In this document: positions 12,289 to 22,333 of the stretch, in pieces
Layout: every line of letters begins with the position of its first letter
Position numbering within the stretch: position 1 is the first letter of the stretch
Assembly: GCF_945859705.1 (NCBI RefSeq)
Contig: NC_079136.1
Span: forward strand, 39,961,307-40,025,306
From: Episyrphus balteatus
Taxonomy: Eukaryota; Arthropoda; Insecta; Diptera; Syrphidae
DNA: 64,000 nucleotides
Direction: 5' to 3'
Translations under genes and position numbers: made by a program
The notes under the pieces: generated by a model
The model's input: the letters and a program-made list of their open reading frames with translations, nothing else
The model's database searches: none
Told to the model about the DNA's origin: nothing

Positions 12289-15200
12289 ATGAAAGTGTTT
12301 ATTGTGTCTTGTTTGTTATTTGCTGCAGCAGTATCAGCTGCCCCAAGTGTTATCGATAACAAAATCGAAAGTGAAGGCACCTTATCGAGGGCAGCCAAAT
12401 ATCTTGGAGCCTGTTTTGAAAGTGATGATATTACGACATGTTTAGCGGTTAAAGGAATTACTGCTATGAATCGTGCTGCAAGGAGTAATAATATTGTTGT
12501 GACAAATGGAATAACATTTAAAAGGTGTGAATTTTTGTTTTATTTTTTTGATAAAAAAAAGAAAAGACTTATTAGTGAGGTTGATGTTTGAGAAAACAAA
12601 ATTTGTGTGTGTCACTTTTTTTGGAAAGTTTGTTTTCATAAAGAGTTCAAGTGATTTTGAAATTAATTATCGATAACAGACATTTATTGCAAATTTTTTT
12701 TTAATTTTGCAATTTAAGCACTTGGCTAAAGAAACCTGGTAGTGGCTCAAGTAACCGGATTACTTACTATTTTAATATGGTCAATTCAATGAAATTATTA
12801 AAATTTATTAAAATTTCAATTTTATTTGTGATATTTTTAGTGTTATCGACACAATTTTGTAGAATTTTATATTTTTTGTTTCCTTAATTTCTCAATCTAC
12901 AAGCAATTTACAAGCTAAAATTCGTATTGATTCAATTAACAAGCAATATTTTTTATATGATAGGTATCTGAGAGCTACGGTCGAATTTATGTTATCGAAA
13001 ATATTTTAAAATTATTGTCTTTCGATTTTTAAATACTAAATTGTTTTTAAGCAAATCGTTATAATTTATGAAAAGTCAAGAATATAGGATTTTTTGACAT
13101 TTGTTTGATGCTTTAAAAATTAATGTTATCGAAATTATTTATCGATTTTTTTTTAAATCATTAAAGATTAAATTAATTTAATTAAATAGTCTTAATGAAT
13201 GTGAAATCAAAAGTTTTGTAAGTAAGCTATTCGTTTGCTAGATAAGGAATTTTTTTTGCTATACATAAACTTAATATTTCGATAAAATTTTAAGTTATCG
13301 AAAACGATTTCGTCATTTAAAAAATGTTGCATTTTTTTCTAAGAAAAAAATGTATCTATAGAAATAAAAACTCAGGTGAATTTTTTAGAAGGTGAATGAA
13401 TAAGTTTTCCTTATTGATATTCAATGTCTGTAGTCAAATTTATGTAATCGAAAATATTGTTTCTTTTTTTTAAATATTATGATATTATTTTGTAGTATAA
13501 AATACTGGATATGAAGAACTATTTTGTTCGTAAACTTTACATTTTATTTGATTCTGAACATTTTTTATTTTATACTATCGATTAATTTTATCAATTTTTA
13601 CAAATATAACAATTTTTTAAAATTTTAAAATAAAAAAATAAGAATGCACGTTATAGTATTTTTTAGTAAGATAATTGATTTTTTTGTCTAAGATGTAATT
13701 TAGAGTTGTCGATAAAATCTTTTAATTTTAAAAATATTTTCAAATATTTCCCAACAAGTTTGAGACATTGATAACCAAAAAACTAGTTTTCAAAATATCT
13801 TTCTTATCTTTCTTAAAATCTCAAAAATAATATTTTTGGAAAAAGCCAAGACAAAAAATGTTATCGATTAAAAAAAATCTAAGTGATTAAATTATTTTAA
13901 TTCAAGTTCCTATCAAAATGAATGTTATCGAAAACTCTAGATAATTTTAATCAAATTCCATTTCATCCTTCTACCTGCTTTGAGTACAAAGTCTTTGAGT
14001 AGGTTATAAGTTTTTATATTTTTAAAGAAATTCAAAAAGGATAATTTTAGATGCAATGAAATAAAAACTTTTTCAATTTTAAGTAACAAATACGAAAGTC
14101 AAAATTTCTTCGCCTTAATCAAACATAAACTAATTTTTTTTTCTTTCATTGAGATCGTTTTGTTATGGTAAATATTTTATCAATTTTAATGATTTTCATA
14201 ATAATAATTTTTACATTACAAGGACACGATTTAGTCACATTATTCGTTATCGATAACATTTCTGAGAATTTTTAATAAATCTAAAAAAATATATAAGATT
14301 CCGTTCATCGCAAACCCTTACAAATACATATATACTTATTTTCGTAAAATAAACTTCTTATTTAACAAAAAAAAAACAGGTAACTTGCCCATCACTAGGT
14401 CAAAATTGCATTAGTGATGTGCAAAAACAAAAAAAAAAATTTTGTGAATGCACTTTTTTTTGCAGTTGCGTCAGATTACGTTATATGTGACACTTAATCT
14501 CTGTCTCCATCAAGAAAATTTTTTTTGTACTGCTTTCTTATTTTACTGTTATGTGAGACTCAATCATGAACTTAATTTTAATTTCTCTCCCTTTCATCAT
14601 CATTTTTTTATAGAGATCCAGCTAGTCCAGTTGCACGCAATGGCAAGGCATTGTCCGAAAATGACATCATGTCTGAATTGCCATCAGAGTCTGAAGATAG
14701 AAATGGACGCCTTATGGACATGGCTATGCAATCGGTTGCTGATTTCTTCGGATCACACAACTTGGAAGTCAAGGTACCCAGTGAGACTACTCAAGAGGTT
14801 GCCCGCGCCATTGAAGAAGGTAAGACACAGACACAAACAGAAAAAAAAAAAAATAATGTAAACAAGTTTTATCCCACAAATGCAAAAGAGGTTTTTCCTT
14901 ATAAAAAAAAAAACTCCATGCAAACGAATGCATTTTTTTTTTGTTTCTAAATAAAATTTTATGGTGCTTTTCTAGGTCGTGGCAAGATGAAGAAACTCAT
15001 GGGACCATTGATCTTGGCTGTTGGTGCTAAGCTGTTTGCCCTGGTGCCATTGCTGTTAGGTGGCTTGGCTCTACTCGCCACCAAGGCCATTGTTGTCGCC
15101 AAGATTGCATTCCTTTTGGCCTTGGCTGTGAGTGCGTCGAAATTGTTCGGAGGAGCTGGTAAATTGGGCGGTTTGGGAGGTCTTGGTGGTGGCGCTGCTG

Positions 15201-15352
15201 GTTTGGCTAACTCTGCCGGATGGCAACAACCTGCTCAACAAGGCTGGTCATCGGGTGGAGCTTCATATCCCTATGCCCGTAGCTTAGGCGATGATGATAG
15301 TAGTGAAGATGCGCAGGAACTTGCATTCCATGCACAAATTCCAGCTCAATAG
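12289..15352 (+). CDS. Osiris family (DUF1676) protein, gene A, probably Osi14
   Basis: Spliced gene of three coding exons: 12289-12524, 14614-14819 and 14976-15352 (272 aa). Donors are GTGTGA and GTAAGA; acceptors are TTTTTTATAG and TTTTCTAG. Intron phases are 2 and 1. A signal peptide covers about residues 1-17. The family's two-cysteine region follows, with C42 and C51, then NRAARSNNIVV and the DUF1676 body through exon 2. A basic stretch (RGKMKK, 149-154) precedes a hydrophobic segment at about 157-203, then a Gly-rich linker (GGLGGLGGG). The tail holds SYPYARS and AQELAF (260-265), the AQxLAY motif with Phe for Tyr. Osiris proteins are insect-specific secretory or endosomal membrane proteins of cuticle-forming epithelia; a precise biochemical role is not established. 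The start follows the TATA box and has AAAAATGA context. Member assignment rests on order, strand and length recalled for Drosophila. DUF1676 membership is near certain, the number 14 is not. Confidence 0.88.
12668..14255 (+). promoter_or_regulatory. Cluster of TATCGA / TATCGATA motifs in intron 1 of gene A
   Basis: Within the 2.1 kb first intron the hexamer TATCGA occurs about ten times, mostly as GTTATCGAAA or GTTATCGATAAC and mostly in the same orientation. Perfect TATCGATA octamers lie at 12668-12675 and 14248-14255; a third (12351-12358) is in exon 1. TATCGATA is the DRE element bound by DREF in flies (established knowledge). The density is well above what base composition predicts. Whether it is an enhancer or a decayed repeat cannot be settled here. 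Confidence 0.4.
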
Positions 15353-15491
15353 AGATGACAAACACACACACATACATTCATCAAATGTGAGGAGAACGAG
15401 CAGTTAGTTGTGCCTTTTTGTTTTTTAGTTTGTAGTTTAATTTATTTATAAAAAAAAAATAGAAATGTTGTTTATAAAGACAAATTGTACA

Positions 15492-15497
15492 AATAAA
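15492..15497 (+). other. Polyadenylation signal of gene A
   Basis: AATAAA, overlapping a second copy four bases on (AATAAATAAAG), lies about 140 bases after the gene A stop codon. It is the first good signal downstream. Confidence 0.6.
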
Positions 15498-15559
15498 TAA
15501 AGAAATCATGTGAAATATAATAAATCTGACAGTTATTGTGCCAGTTTCATTTAAAAATA

Positions 15560-16858
15560 AAAATAAATTTTGTGTTCATAAATTTTATTTAAATGAGGTT
15601 TTTCTAGTTAGCTATTATGCATACGATAAATTAATCGATAAAATTAAGCACAAAAATGTTTTGATATCGAATATTTGACTGCAGATAATGTATATTTTTA
15701 TTGTTAATTTAATTCATAGAAATATACAAAATAAAAATACAAATTCATAAAATTTACTGTCCTACATTCAATCATATCGATTGACTCATTGAATAAAATT
15801 TAAATACAAATTTCGGCATTTATTTCTGAGAAATGGTTTTAAAATACATAAATTGGAAAGTTGAATAACCTGATGATGAAAGTGATGGTGATGCTAATGA
15901 TGATGATGATGATGATGGTTGTGTTTGGTTTGTATACATTTTCAAGGTCAACAATGTTATGATGCAATTTTGTGTTGTTGAAGGAGATGGTTTTTATTGC
16001 ATTAATACAGAGAGTTTTTTTTTAACATCCATACCACTCATTGAGTCGAAAAGTTGGAAAAGAGGTTATTGGGTTACAACTTGTGAATGAATAAATGGGT
16101 TTGAATTAAAAATAGATTGTTTTGTAAAAAAATCAATTAGTGTTTGAATTACGGTGGGTGTTATAATTAAAGACTTTAAAAAAGGAGGAATACCTCCTCC
16201 TTTTTGGAAGTCGGTTAAAAGAAAACCTTAGATTCATCATTATTTTATGCATGTGTTTGGTTTTATTTCAATTTTACCTCAAGAACCGCACAAATTTGAA
16301 CAGTTATGGACTTTGTGTTTTCCCTAATTACTCTTAATACTGTACTCTAATTGTCCTTACCGTATTAAAATGTAGTCTATTAGGTCTAGTTCAAGCTCTT
16401 TTGAACTTCCTCATAGTTTTAAGGGATTGATTTGCTCTATTCTATATCCATCCAAGCAAACACAGAAACACAGAATTTTGAAAACAGTAACTTAAACTTT
16501 ACAACCCATAAAGTATTTTGACCCCAACCAAATATACAAATTAAAAATTATATATTTTTTTTTAAATAAAGTTCGCTTCTCAGCTCTTTTGTTTTAATCA
16601 ATAGTGCCTTATTAAAAAGCAATTATTTATCTTTTTAAGTTAAAATCATTGGTATATACTAACAAAAAATACAGCTTAATACAAATACACAATAGTGGCT
16701 TTAGTCATTTTGCCGTCAAATCAAAAGTATGCAAAAACAAAAAAAATTTTAGAAATTTGATTATAGTTAAATGCTATAATACTTATAAAAAATATACTTC
16801 AGGGAATGAAAAAATACAAAAATATCTTTTACACTAGAATTGGTTGACCATTTTTGTT
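15560..16858. other. Gene-free DNA downstream of gene A
   Basis: No gene is seen. An imperfect GATGAT microsatellite lies at about 15872-15917. A short GGAGG-AATA-CCTCC hairpin flanked by A and T runs is at 16180-16205. The segment at about 16565-16590 (TTCGCTTCTCAGCTC) recurs inverted near 20145-20165 and partly at 56055, so it belongs to an unidentified dispersed repeat. Confidence 0.5.
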
Positions 16859-16866
16859 GTTGTAAT

Positions 16867-17974
16867 CAACGGCGTATACAGGGGGGGGGGTCACGGGGTC
16901 ATGACCCCCCCCCCCCCCCCCCCAAGAACTTAAAACTTAAACAAGAAATTGTTATGTGCTACTAAATTCTTTTGAGTGCGATGATTTTCAAAATGTTGAA
17001 GTCTTAGAACAAGAACGAAAATGAAAAGTGAAAAAATTTGTTGGTATTCAACCGAATATTGATAGGCTACAAATTAAGCTGTTTTGTAGAGCTTTGTATG
17101 GATTTAAAATCCAAATAATTTTTTTTAATTTTGACTAAACCGAGAATAGATAAGAATATAGGCAACCTCTTCTAAAGGCAAATTAAATATTTAAGCAAGC
17201 TTAGGTCACTTAAAATAACCTTCGAAATCAATTTAAGAAAATCTAATAAATATAACTGAATATGTTTTATATTTTAAACCGCTGATAAATACCTGAAAGC
17301 TGATTAAATGAGAGCCGAATATTATAAAAGCATTTCTTTAATTAGTTGTTGCCGTTGCCGTTTGAAATTTCGAAAAAATACCTAAACTAGCATAATTTTG
17401 TTTAATATTTACTGTTATTCCAAAAATATTTTTTTGCTCTTACTATTTTGACAAAGGTATTTGAATCCTGTATCGTCTTAAAATAAAAAAAAATTCGCGT
17501 ACAGTTTTAAAACAAAATTTAAAAAAAATTGTATTTTCAAATGCAATTTTTTTTTTGCAAAACCTTGCGATTCGTTTGCCTGAGGTTAGGAAGACAATTA
17601 ATTCGAAAGTTATCAGTGTTATTAAACTAAAAAGATTTTATTTTAACTTGTAAAATAATTCTGGACTACCGGAAAACAATGCAGAGTTGTTTAAAGGCAA
17701 ATTATTCAATCGAAGTACTTGTACATTACTCTGTATTTTAAGGACAGGATGGTCTTAATTGGTGAAGATTTAAGGCTAAACAAATAAAAGCAAACGAATC
17801 ACACAACGTTTTTGTTTGGTTATTCTTAGAACTCTTCGGAACTGTTCGATTCGAAATGCAAAACGAACAAATTTTAATATTTTTTATTTAAATAGCACAT
17901 TTTCAAGTTTATGCTTTTTGTAAAAAATTTTTTGGCATGACCCCCCCTAAGAAGAAAACCTGTATACGCCCCTG
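16867..17974. mobile_element. hAT-like non-autonomous element with G10 and C19 runs
   Basis: The left end is CAACGGCGTATACAGG. The right end, read inverted, is CAGGGGCGTATACAGG. Flanks are GTTGTAAT (16859-16866) and GTTGTATT (17975-17982), an 8-bp target duplication with one mismatch, typical of hAT. Just inside the left end is a run of ten G (16881-16890), then TCATGA and nineteen C (16905-16923). The right end has TCATG next to seven C in the inverse arrangement (ATGACCCCCCC read forward). The interior is AT-rich without a transposase frame. Confidence 0.75.
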
Positions 17975-18138
17975 GTTGTATTAAGTTAATTAACAGGCTT
18001 CAATGTGAGTATGTTATATGGAATAAATGGAAAACTTTTCACAACTTTGCAAACAAACAAAGTTGATTTGTATAAAAATAAAAAAAATTGTTAGGAAAGA
18101 GAGTTTTCACGAAAATAGCAGTGTTTACAAAAATTTAA

Positions 18139-18360
18139 ATAAAATGCACGACTAAGCTGCATGAAGTTTCTCTTAGAATGCAAGTTGCTTAAATTTTTAA
18201 GACTTTTTATATTCAAATTTGAAAAATTAAGTTCATACGAACAGTTATGTATATGAAAAAGAATTCATAAAAAAAATTTAATTTTGTTCTTCAAAAAAAA
18301 AAAAAAAAAAAGAACGGCATCTGAAATGAAATTGAGATCCAAAACAAGTACTGACTTTAA
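18139..18360 (+). repeat. 5' part of a dispersed repeat family (partial copy)
   Basis: Starts AATAAAATGCACGACT and continues with GTTGCTTAAATTTTTAAG, matching the starts of the longer copies at 38804 and 54756. This copy stops after the first 220 bases or so, next to the SINE-like element. Confidence 0.55.
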
Positions 18361-18399
18361 TCTATTTTATTATTTTATTAAAACCGTATGCAAAAAAAA

Positions 18400-18655
18400 A
18401 TATTTTTATTTTAATCTTTGAACAACAACAACATCTTGAAGGTGCTACCACCAAGTGTTTTATGGCTAGAGTTACAGTACTGTTTCACGGATGCCAATCC
18501 GATCATCAGACTCCTTTTTATTCTATTTTGTGTGTGGTGCTTGGTCTAGTAATTTTTTCATTTGATTTGAAAAACTTCTTCCGTCACACTTGAGTATTGA
18601 ACCTAGACCAAGCGAGTTCAGAAGCCAGTACACTACGCACTGCGCTACCTCACCC
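18400..18655 (-). mobile_element. tRNA-headed SINE-like element
   Basis: Read on the minus strand, a tRNA-like head starts near 18655. It has A box TAGCGCAGTGCG (18636-18647) and a weaker B box GGTTCAATACTC (18592-18603), the spacing of a type 2 Pol III promoter. A non-tRNA body of about 170 nt follows, ending in GTTGTTGTTCAAAGATTA and an A-rich tail. That is the usual SINE plan. The body is repeated in inverted orientation at 18811-18948. Confidence 0.6.
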
Positions 18656-18810
18656 ACGTGATTAGCCTCACCCAATTGCAGGTTTTCTTAGTTTATCAAC
18701 ATGCAAATGAATAGACTTAGCATTTTTACTAGCTCCTTCAAGTATGATTGTTGTTGTTCGGCTCTTTCATGTTTTTCTCCATAGTCTTAAGCATAGCAAC
18801 AATTCGTTTG

Positions 18811-18948
18811 CTAGACCAAGCACCACACACAAAATGGAATAAAAAGGAGTCTGATGATCGGATTGGCATCCGTGAAACAGTACTGTAACTCTAGCCATAA
18901 AACACTTGGTGGTAGCACCTTCAAGATGTTGTTGTTGTTCAAAGATTA
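18811..18948 (+). mobile_element. Second, inverted copy of the SINE-like body
   Basis: These 138 bases are the reverse complement of 18412-18549 with essentially one mismatch. The copy begins at CTAGACCAAGCACC and ends at CAAAGATTA, lacking the tRNA head. With the first copy it forms a 138-bp hairpin around a 261-nt loop that contains the Pol III boxes. It could be a 5'-truncated second insertion or an inverted duplication. Confidence 0.7.
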
Positions 18949-19056
18949 TAATGGAATTGACGGAACAAAAAGCAGTCACTGCAAAGTATGGAAACATACG
19001 AAAAAACTGTAAAAAATATTTTTTTTTGCAGAACTATATTAAAAAAAAATTTATAT

Positions 19057-19557
19057 ACGTATCATCGCCGTAAAGCAAAATTGTTCAAAGTCACAAAAAC
19101 CAAATTTTACAGTTGGCGATTGTAAAGTTTCAAATTATTTTAAAGCGACATTTTTCTGCTCGTTCGTCATTAAAATTATGTTTGGTATAAAGCTTGTTCT
19201 TTTCTCTTGAATAAACCACACAAATTTACATCATTAGTAGGTGCATACTATTTTTAAATATTTTTTTATAACTAAAAACCCAAAATTGGACATAGAAAAA
19301 TTCCTATACAAGTATGTTTTTTTCTTAAATAAAAAGTGGACTTATAAAAATTACTCGGGCTCATTTTCAAAAGGCTACTTCCCTGTTTCAATTGTTCGAT
19401 ATCAGATTAAATTATATTATCTGCGGAATGAAATTTTTTTGACAAAACCGGTTTTCAAATTCGGAAAGAGCACCCTCAAATTTGTAAAACTGCATCATTA
19501 ACTCATTTTCGGTAAAAAGTGGATTTAGAACAATTTTGCTTTACGCCGACGATATGT
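19057..19557. mobile_element. TIR element, ACGTATCATCGCCGTAAAG ends
   Basis: The left end contains CGCCGTAAAGCAAAATTGTT and the right end its inverted counterpart (CAATTTTGCTTTACG). The imperfect terminal inverted repeats are about 32 bp, 500 bp apart. An open frame of 86 codons inside (19241-19501) shows no recognisable domain and is AT-rich. Target duplication is unclear. Probably a non-autonomous DNA transposon. Confidence 0.5.
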
Positions 19558-19559
19558 AT

Positions 19560-21300
19560 GTTATTTTGAACTAATTACAAATCAACAAGTTTATATTTAA
19601 ACTTTAAAATGCTTTTGTATAAACAAATTCATCGTTGTTCAATCAGTCGTTTGGATGAAAATCAGATCTTAAGTATATGTACATAAAAAAGGCTGTTCCT
19701 AAGAAAAAAATGGTTTTGGTTTTCTCTTAATTTCTGGAATTTTTAAAAACAAAATAGTAGCCAATTGCGTAAGATATTGAAAAAAAAATTAATTGAAATT
19801 TTTTTTGCAATATTTTTTTTCAAACTTTTGGGTTTGAAAACAAATTTTTCAAAAACAATTCCTTTAAATAAATAGCTCCATCTATTTAAAAAATAATTTC
19901 AAATGGAAAAGGATATTGGCTTTACAGAAAGTCACAGCACGTCAATGTATTTTTCTCTGCTGATTTCTAATAATTTTTTGTGCCAAAGATAAGTCAAATT
20001 TTTAGAAAATTGCCCCTTCCGGTTAAATGGAAGGTCTATTTAAGTTAAGTTGAGTCAGGAAGAAAGTCAATAAATGCAATACCTGTACTTTATGTTGAAA
20101 AAAGATAAATTAGAGCATTTGAGCAAGTCCTATTGATATAAACAAAAGAGCTGAGCAGCGAACTTTTTTTTTTTTTAATTCTTTTCTTATAAAGAAAAAT
20201 TTTGACCCGTTAATAGAACTTAAACATTTAAGTTTAACATATACGATTGTGTTTGTATTGACTGATTATAATTGTACATATGGAAGTTCTGATATGAATA
20301 AAAATCATGAAATAAAACTTACGCTCTGGAAGACAATTTCTAATGATAAAGTTGAAAGCCAGAATAAATCAGGATAATTTAAAGCTCCAACCAACAGACC
20401 CACGCTTTATGAGGCAAAACTCTAGTGAAAATGTCTGGTTTCGGTATCCCTGCCAAACTGATACACCTAATCCGAATGCCAATTCTTCTAGTTGATCTAA
20501 AGAAGATTCTCTTTAATCAAGTAAACTTCTAAAGTAAATCTGAAAATTTAAAATTTTTTAATGGTTAACTAAACAAAAGTAAACCCTTAATAATTATATC
20601 ATATTTATAGAACCATATTAATTGGGTGTTCATAGTATTCATAATTCATATATTTGATTTCCAAAATAATTCAGATTTATGAATTGCAATATATGTTTTT
20701 CCAGTGAAAGTTTTCAAATTCTCTGTGTAGTCATCAATATATTCTGATAGGTTTATTATTCTAATAGGATTTATTAGGAAAAACCCTGGTATATTCTCCA
20801 AAATAATGTCATAACCAAAAATTTAAAATTTACAAGTACAATACAAATTTAATAATCAAAACTCACTAAACTATTCGAATACGAATATTTAATCTAATAA
20901 ATTGCTAATTGAAAATGACAACTTACTGTCCCAAAAATATCCCCAGAATTTTACCATAAACAATTCATTTCGAAAATCATATACATATATCACACTAATA
21001 AACCTCAATAAATCTCGATTTCACAGATTAAATTCTCAGAAAACTTTCGCAAATTCGTAAATCTATATATCTTTTCCTCATAAATAATATACACAAAATT
21101 GTTTATTCATGGTGCCTTGATAAATAGAAAACAGTGAAAATATTGATTGAGAACAAATTCGATGAATTCCAATCTATTCCACCATCATTATAAATCCAAT
21201 TTACCCAACCCAAATACTTTAGTGGATTAAACTGTATGTTGCTATATGTGCTACCGCAATGACAGTGAGATTTGGTGAAACACACAAATTATAATTTCGT
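19560..21300. other. Gene-free AT-rich DNA
   Basis: No gene or structured element is recognised beyond the fragment at about 20140-20170 (GAGCTGAGCAGCGAAC), which is the inverse of the 16.57 kb repeat. Open frames on both strands are short and low-complexity. Confidence 0.5.
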
Positions 21301-22333
21301 CACAAATATTATCGTCGTCGACGAACTCTCAACAAATTCCATAATTGTCTACTTATGACACCCAAACAAGGGTATCTGCCTGCACACATTACCCGTTTGT
21401 ATTTATAATTTGTATTTATGATTGATACCCGCTAGGTGTATCTACTTGCGGCCGCCCTGGATAGGAAAAGGCTTTCTTTCCAACACCAATTTCGGGTTTG
21501 GCTTGGGCTTGATGGGGGAGTGGGAATTCGTCAACCACTATATCGATTTGCCTAACAGGGTCGTGGATTGAATTCCAATATGGATAACTTGAAAATGAAA
21601 ATCAAACGGTTTTTGAGAGAGACGCGGAAGACCTTCCATATTTGGTATGGGGACCATATGGACGCACGAGTGTGGCACCAGCAACAGCACACATTGAAGG
21701 TGCCGATGGGTGGTGGTTGCTGGTTCCGCCCTAGGGCTGTCGCCGCACCACCATAACGTGCATCTTATTATAGACATAACCACACACATGTCTGGCGGGA
21801 GGTTTGAAGGGGGATCGTTACGTTTGGCCCATCGATGGGTGATGATGATGATGGAAAGAATGGTGTCACGTAGTGTAACATATTTTTATAGCAGACTCAT
21901 AGAATGAATACTAATTAAAAGCAACAAAAAAAAAAGATTGGATTACGGATGGACGATAAAGACACCACGAATATATACAAATACTTACCAATTTTCTTGC
22001 CCCCACTTTAAAGTTGCTACTGTTCACTTTACCTCTTTGGTGACATTCCTATACGTCTTTTTGCACCTCACCACCTCTTTATCACCCACCAGCCATTTGT
22101 GTATTTTGGCAGGTTGATTTCGAATCAATTGACTCTATACTATACCATTTGATACAGAGACTCATGATTGTAAGTTTTTCGTCTAAATAAATAGCTTGAC
22201 CGATAGCCAATCAATCACAAAGCAAATTGTCCACTCGTTCCGGTTAAGACGTGTGCTTTTTTTTACCAGTGATTAGAACTTTATTGTTTTTTAATTAATT
22301 TAAACAAACAAAAAAAAATCCCTTTTTCTCAAA
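21301..22333. promoter_or_regulatory. Upstream region of gene B, GC-richer
   Basis: From about 21420 to 22230 base composition and word usage are much richer than in the flanking AT desert, for example GCGGCCGCCCTGG near 21450. The overlapping open frames on both strands at 21538-21907 have no splice or start logic and look like by-products of this composition. A TATA-like TAAATAAATA at 22184-22193 lies 150 bases before the gene B start codon, leaving room for a 5' UTR of about 115 nt. Confidence 0.4.

Noticed and set aside
14448..14861. 137-codon open frame over exon 2 of gene A
   Set aside because: It overlaps exon 2 in a different frame and starts in the T-rich intron. The exon 2 frame joins exons 1 and 3 with good splice sites.
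16180..16205. GGAGG-AATA-CCTCC hairpin with T run as a bacterial-style terminator
   Set aside because: This is eukaryotic nuclear DNA; the hairpin is more likely a transposon end or chance.
21538..21907. Overlapping open frames of 62-83 codons upstream of gene B
   Set aside because: They overlap on both strands, lack splice or signal features, and are explained by the local GC-richer composition of the promoter region.
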